A stretch of 7,916 nucleotides of DNA from Planctomycetia bacterium. Lineage in GTDB: Bacteria; Planctomycetota; Planctomycetia; Gemmatales; Gemmataceae. The notes under the pieces are model-generated. The model made no database searches, was not told the origin of the DNA, and was given only the letters and a program-made list of their open reading frames with translations. The stretch spans positions 1 through 7,916 of the forward strand of contig JANXSH010000798.1 of assembly GCA_025356615.1 (NCBI GenBank), in the 5' to 3' direction. The stretch's first letter is position 1, and each line of letters opens with the position of its first letter. Positions 6,526-7,916 of the stretch are shown here, in pieces. Made by a program: the position numbers and the translations under genes.

Positions 6526-6555
6526 AGTCTATCCGATCGCCGGGCGACGGGGCAA
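6526..6555 (-). promoter_or_regulatory. Candidate promoter for the TIGR03067-type gene
   Basis: On the minus strand TTGCCC (6550-6555) and TAGACT (6526-6531) are separated by 18 bases. Each matches the housekeeping consensus at 4 of 6 positions. Transcription would start near 6519, giving a leader of about 26 bases that contains the GAGGAG ribosome binding site, which fits the start chosen for the gene. Confidence 0.28.
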
Positions 6556-6589
6556 GGCTGCACCAATGTCGAAGAGTTTCCTTCTGCCT

Positions 6590-6618
6590 TTGCATTCCAC
6601 CCCGCCTCTCCTCATAAT
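6590..6618 (+). promoter_or_regulatory. Candidate promoter for the HerA-like ATPase gene
   Basis: TTGCAT (6590-6595) and CATAAT (6613-6618) are separated by exactly 17 bases. The -10 matches the consensus at 5 of 6 positions and the -35 at its conserved TTG. Transcription would start near 6625, about 29 bases before the ATG at 6654 and ahead of its GAGGAG ribosome binding site (6638-6643). Confidence 0.4.
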
Positions 6619-6653
6619 ACGTCCAGCCCCCACGAACGAGGAGAGCCGCCCCG

Positions 6654-7916
6654 ATGTCCGACCAACCCGCAGCGAACGAGAGTATCGACCGACCGGCGTG
6701 CTTCTATCTCGGGCGCGAGTACGACCTGGCCACGAAGGCCGTCTTGCCCGACAAGAACATCATGTACGAGGCGCGCAACCTCACGACGCACGGCGTCATC
6801 GTCGGGATGACGGGGTCCGGCAAGACCGGCCTGTCGATCGCGCTCTTGGAGGAGGCCGCCATCGACGGCATCCCCGCCGTCATCATCGACCCCAAGGGCG
6901 ACCTGACGAACCTCCTGTTGCAGTTCCCCGATCTGAAGCCGAGCGACTTCGCCGAGTGGCTCAACGCCGACGACGCGCGCGCGCGCAACCTCAGCGTGGA
7001 CGACTACGCCAAGCAACTCTCCGAGCGCTGGAAGAAGGGACTCATCGAGTCCGGCCAGCAACCCGAGCGCGTCCGCGAGGTGTCGCAGCACACCGACTTC
7101 CGCCTCTACACGCCCGGTAGCGAGTCTGGCCTGTCGCTCTCCATCCTGCGAACCTTCAGCGCGCCGAAGGGCAAGCTCTCGCTCGAGGATATGACGCAGA
7201 AGGTCAGCGCGACGGCGACGGCGCTGCTCGGCCTCAGCGGCATCTCGGCCGACCCGGTGCAGTCGCGCGAACACGTCCTCATCACGCACCTGATCCACCA
7301 CGCCTGGGAGCAGGGGCGCGACCTCGACCTCACGGGGCTGATCGGCGAGATCCAGAAGCCGTCGATCAGTGCGATCGGCGCGTACAACCTCGAGACGTTC
7401 TTCCCGGCCAGGGAGCGCATGAAGTTCGCAGGCCAACTCAACAACATGCTCGCCTCGCCCGTCTTCGCGACCTGGTCGCGCGGCGAGCCGCTCGACCTCG
7501 CCTCCATGCTCTACCGCAACGGCAGGCCGCAACACCTCATCTTCTACCTGGCGCACCTCGACGACAACCAGCGCATGTTCTTCACGACGCTCCTGCTCGA
7601 GGAGATGCTCGCCTGGACCCGCCGGCAGTCGGGCACCTCGAGTCTGCGCGCGCTACTCTACTTCGACGAGGTGTTCGGCTACCTGCCGCCCCACCCGGCC
7701 AACCCGCCGAGCAAGCAGCCGCTCTTGACGCTGCTCAAGCAGGGGCGTGCCTTCGGCGTCGGCGTGCTCCTGGCGACCCAGAATCCGGTCGATCTCGACT
7801 ACAAGGCCCTGTCGAACGCGGGCACCTGGTTCGTCGGCAAGCTCCAGACCGAGCGCGACAAGGCGCGCCTCCTCGACGGCCTCGAGAGCGTGGCGGCGGA
7901 ACACGGCACCCTGACG
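6654..7916 (+). CDS. HerA-like (DUF87-type) P-loop ATP-binding protein, 3' end beyond the window
   Basis: An open frame of 421 codons from ATG 6654 to the end of the window with no stop. GAGGAG lies 10 bases upstream. The product is a P-loop ATPase of the HerA/FtsK-like superfamily. Walker A is GMTGSGKT (51-58), followed by VIIDPKGD near 76-83 as in the DUF87 helicase core and YTPGSESGL near 156-164. Walker B is LLYFDEVF (Asp338, Glu339) and a sensor-type LLATQNPVDLDYKALSNAG runs from about residue 372. The block after it (TWFVGKLQTERDKARLLDGL) is typical of the family. Large proteins of this kind in Planctomycetes and other bacteria are usually annotated only as ATP-binding protein; they are expected to be hexameric motors acting on DNA or protein. 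No NurA-, SIR2- or DUF4297-like partner is visible in the window. The gene is divergent from the TIGR03067-type gene and very GC-biased, so it looks like resident chromosome. Confidence 0.85.
   Translation, partial: MSDQPAANESIDRPACFYLGREYDLATKAVLPDKNIMYEARNLTTHGVIVGMTGSGKTGLSIALLEEAAIDGIPAVIIDPKGDLTNLLLQFPDLKPSDFAEWLNADDARARNLSVDDYAKQLSERWKKGLIESGQQPERVREVSQHTDFRLYTPGSESGLSLSILRTFSAPKGKLSLEDMTQKVSATATALLGLSGISADPVQSREHVLITHLIHHAWEQGRDLDLTGLIGEIQKPSISAIGAYNLETFFPARERMKFAGQLNNMLASPVFATWSRGEPLDLASMLYRNGRPQHLIFYLAHLDDNQRMFFTTLLLEEMLAWTRRQSGTSSLRALLYFDEVFGYLPPHPANPPSKQPLLTLLKQGRAFGVGVLLATQNPVDLDYKALSNAGTWFVGKLQTERDKARLLDGLESVAAEHGTLT

Noticed and set aside
6970..6990. Alternating GC tract in the HerA-like gene
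   Set aside because: It encodes an ordinary Ala-Arg run (DDARARN) within the coding frame and is short; no sign of a functional repeat.
5825..7120. Plus-strand open frame of 431 codons across the ATPase start, the TIGR03067-type gene and the HerA-like start
   Set aside because: It crosses three genes supported on other frames, and its C-terminal half is Arg-rich and low-complexity, typical of an out-of-frame reading of GC-rich DNA.
6612..7556. Minus-strand open frame of 314 codons under the HerA-like gene
   Set aside because: The plus strand encodes Walker A, Walker B and other conserved ATPase motifs over the same bases. The antisense product is a biased Arg/Val/Glu/Leu mix.

Overview
The window looks like a piece of a planctomycete chromosome, probably from the Gemmataceae or Isosphaeraceae side of the phylum. 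The evidence is the high GC, the very strong GC-ending codon bias of the longer genes, and two protein types typical of Planctomycetes: a large exported PSCyt2/PSD1 (DUF1549/DUF1553) protein with Big_2-like domains, and a small exported TIGR03067-type protein. The genus assignment is inference; no rRNA or other marker gene is present.

Layout, left to right. At 1-73 (minus) is the 5' end of a small gene whose N-terminus resembles antitoxin or addiction-module proteins. At 240-611 (minus) is a small DUF2809 membrane protein. The gap at 612-771 carries a compact set of inverted repeats in which one central arm can pair with either of two flanking arms. At 772-3255 (minus) is the PSCyt2/PSD1 protein. 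About 515 bases without a confident gene follow (3256-3770). They hold the candidate promoter of the PSCyt2/PSD1 gene, a short plus-strand reading frame that may be a decayed transposase-like gene, and a hairpin. At 3771-5929 (minus) are two genes overlapping by ATGA: an AAA ATPase and an HNH nuclease, which together look like a Septu (PtuA/PtuB) anti-phage system. At 6065-6493 (minus) is the TIGR03067-type protein. At 6654-7916 (plus, divergent, running off the window) is a HerA-like P-loop ATP-binding protein.

How the genes work together. The only clear functional unit is the ATPase-HNH pair, in which the ATPase is expected to control a DNA-cutting HNH partner during phage infection. No reverse transcriptase or retron RNA is visible beside it, so it looks like stand-alone Septu rather than a retron-associated version. 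The middle of the ATPase gene is clearly lower in GC than the PSCyt2/PSD1 and HerA-like genes, and a possible transposon remnant sits beside the pair; both fit acquisition by transfer. The other genes look like unrelated single units. I found a recognisable defence system rather than a clearly undescribed one. The least explained signals are the alternative hairpins at 694-743 and the contents of 3256-3770.
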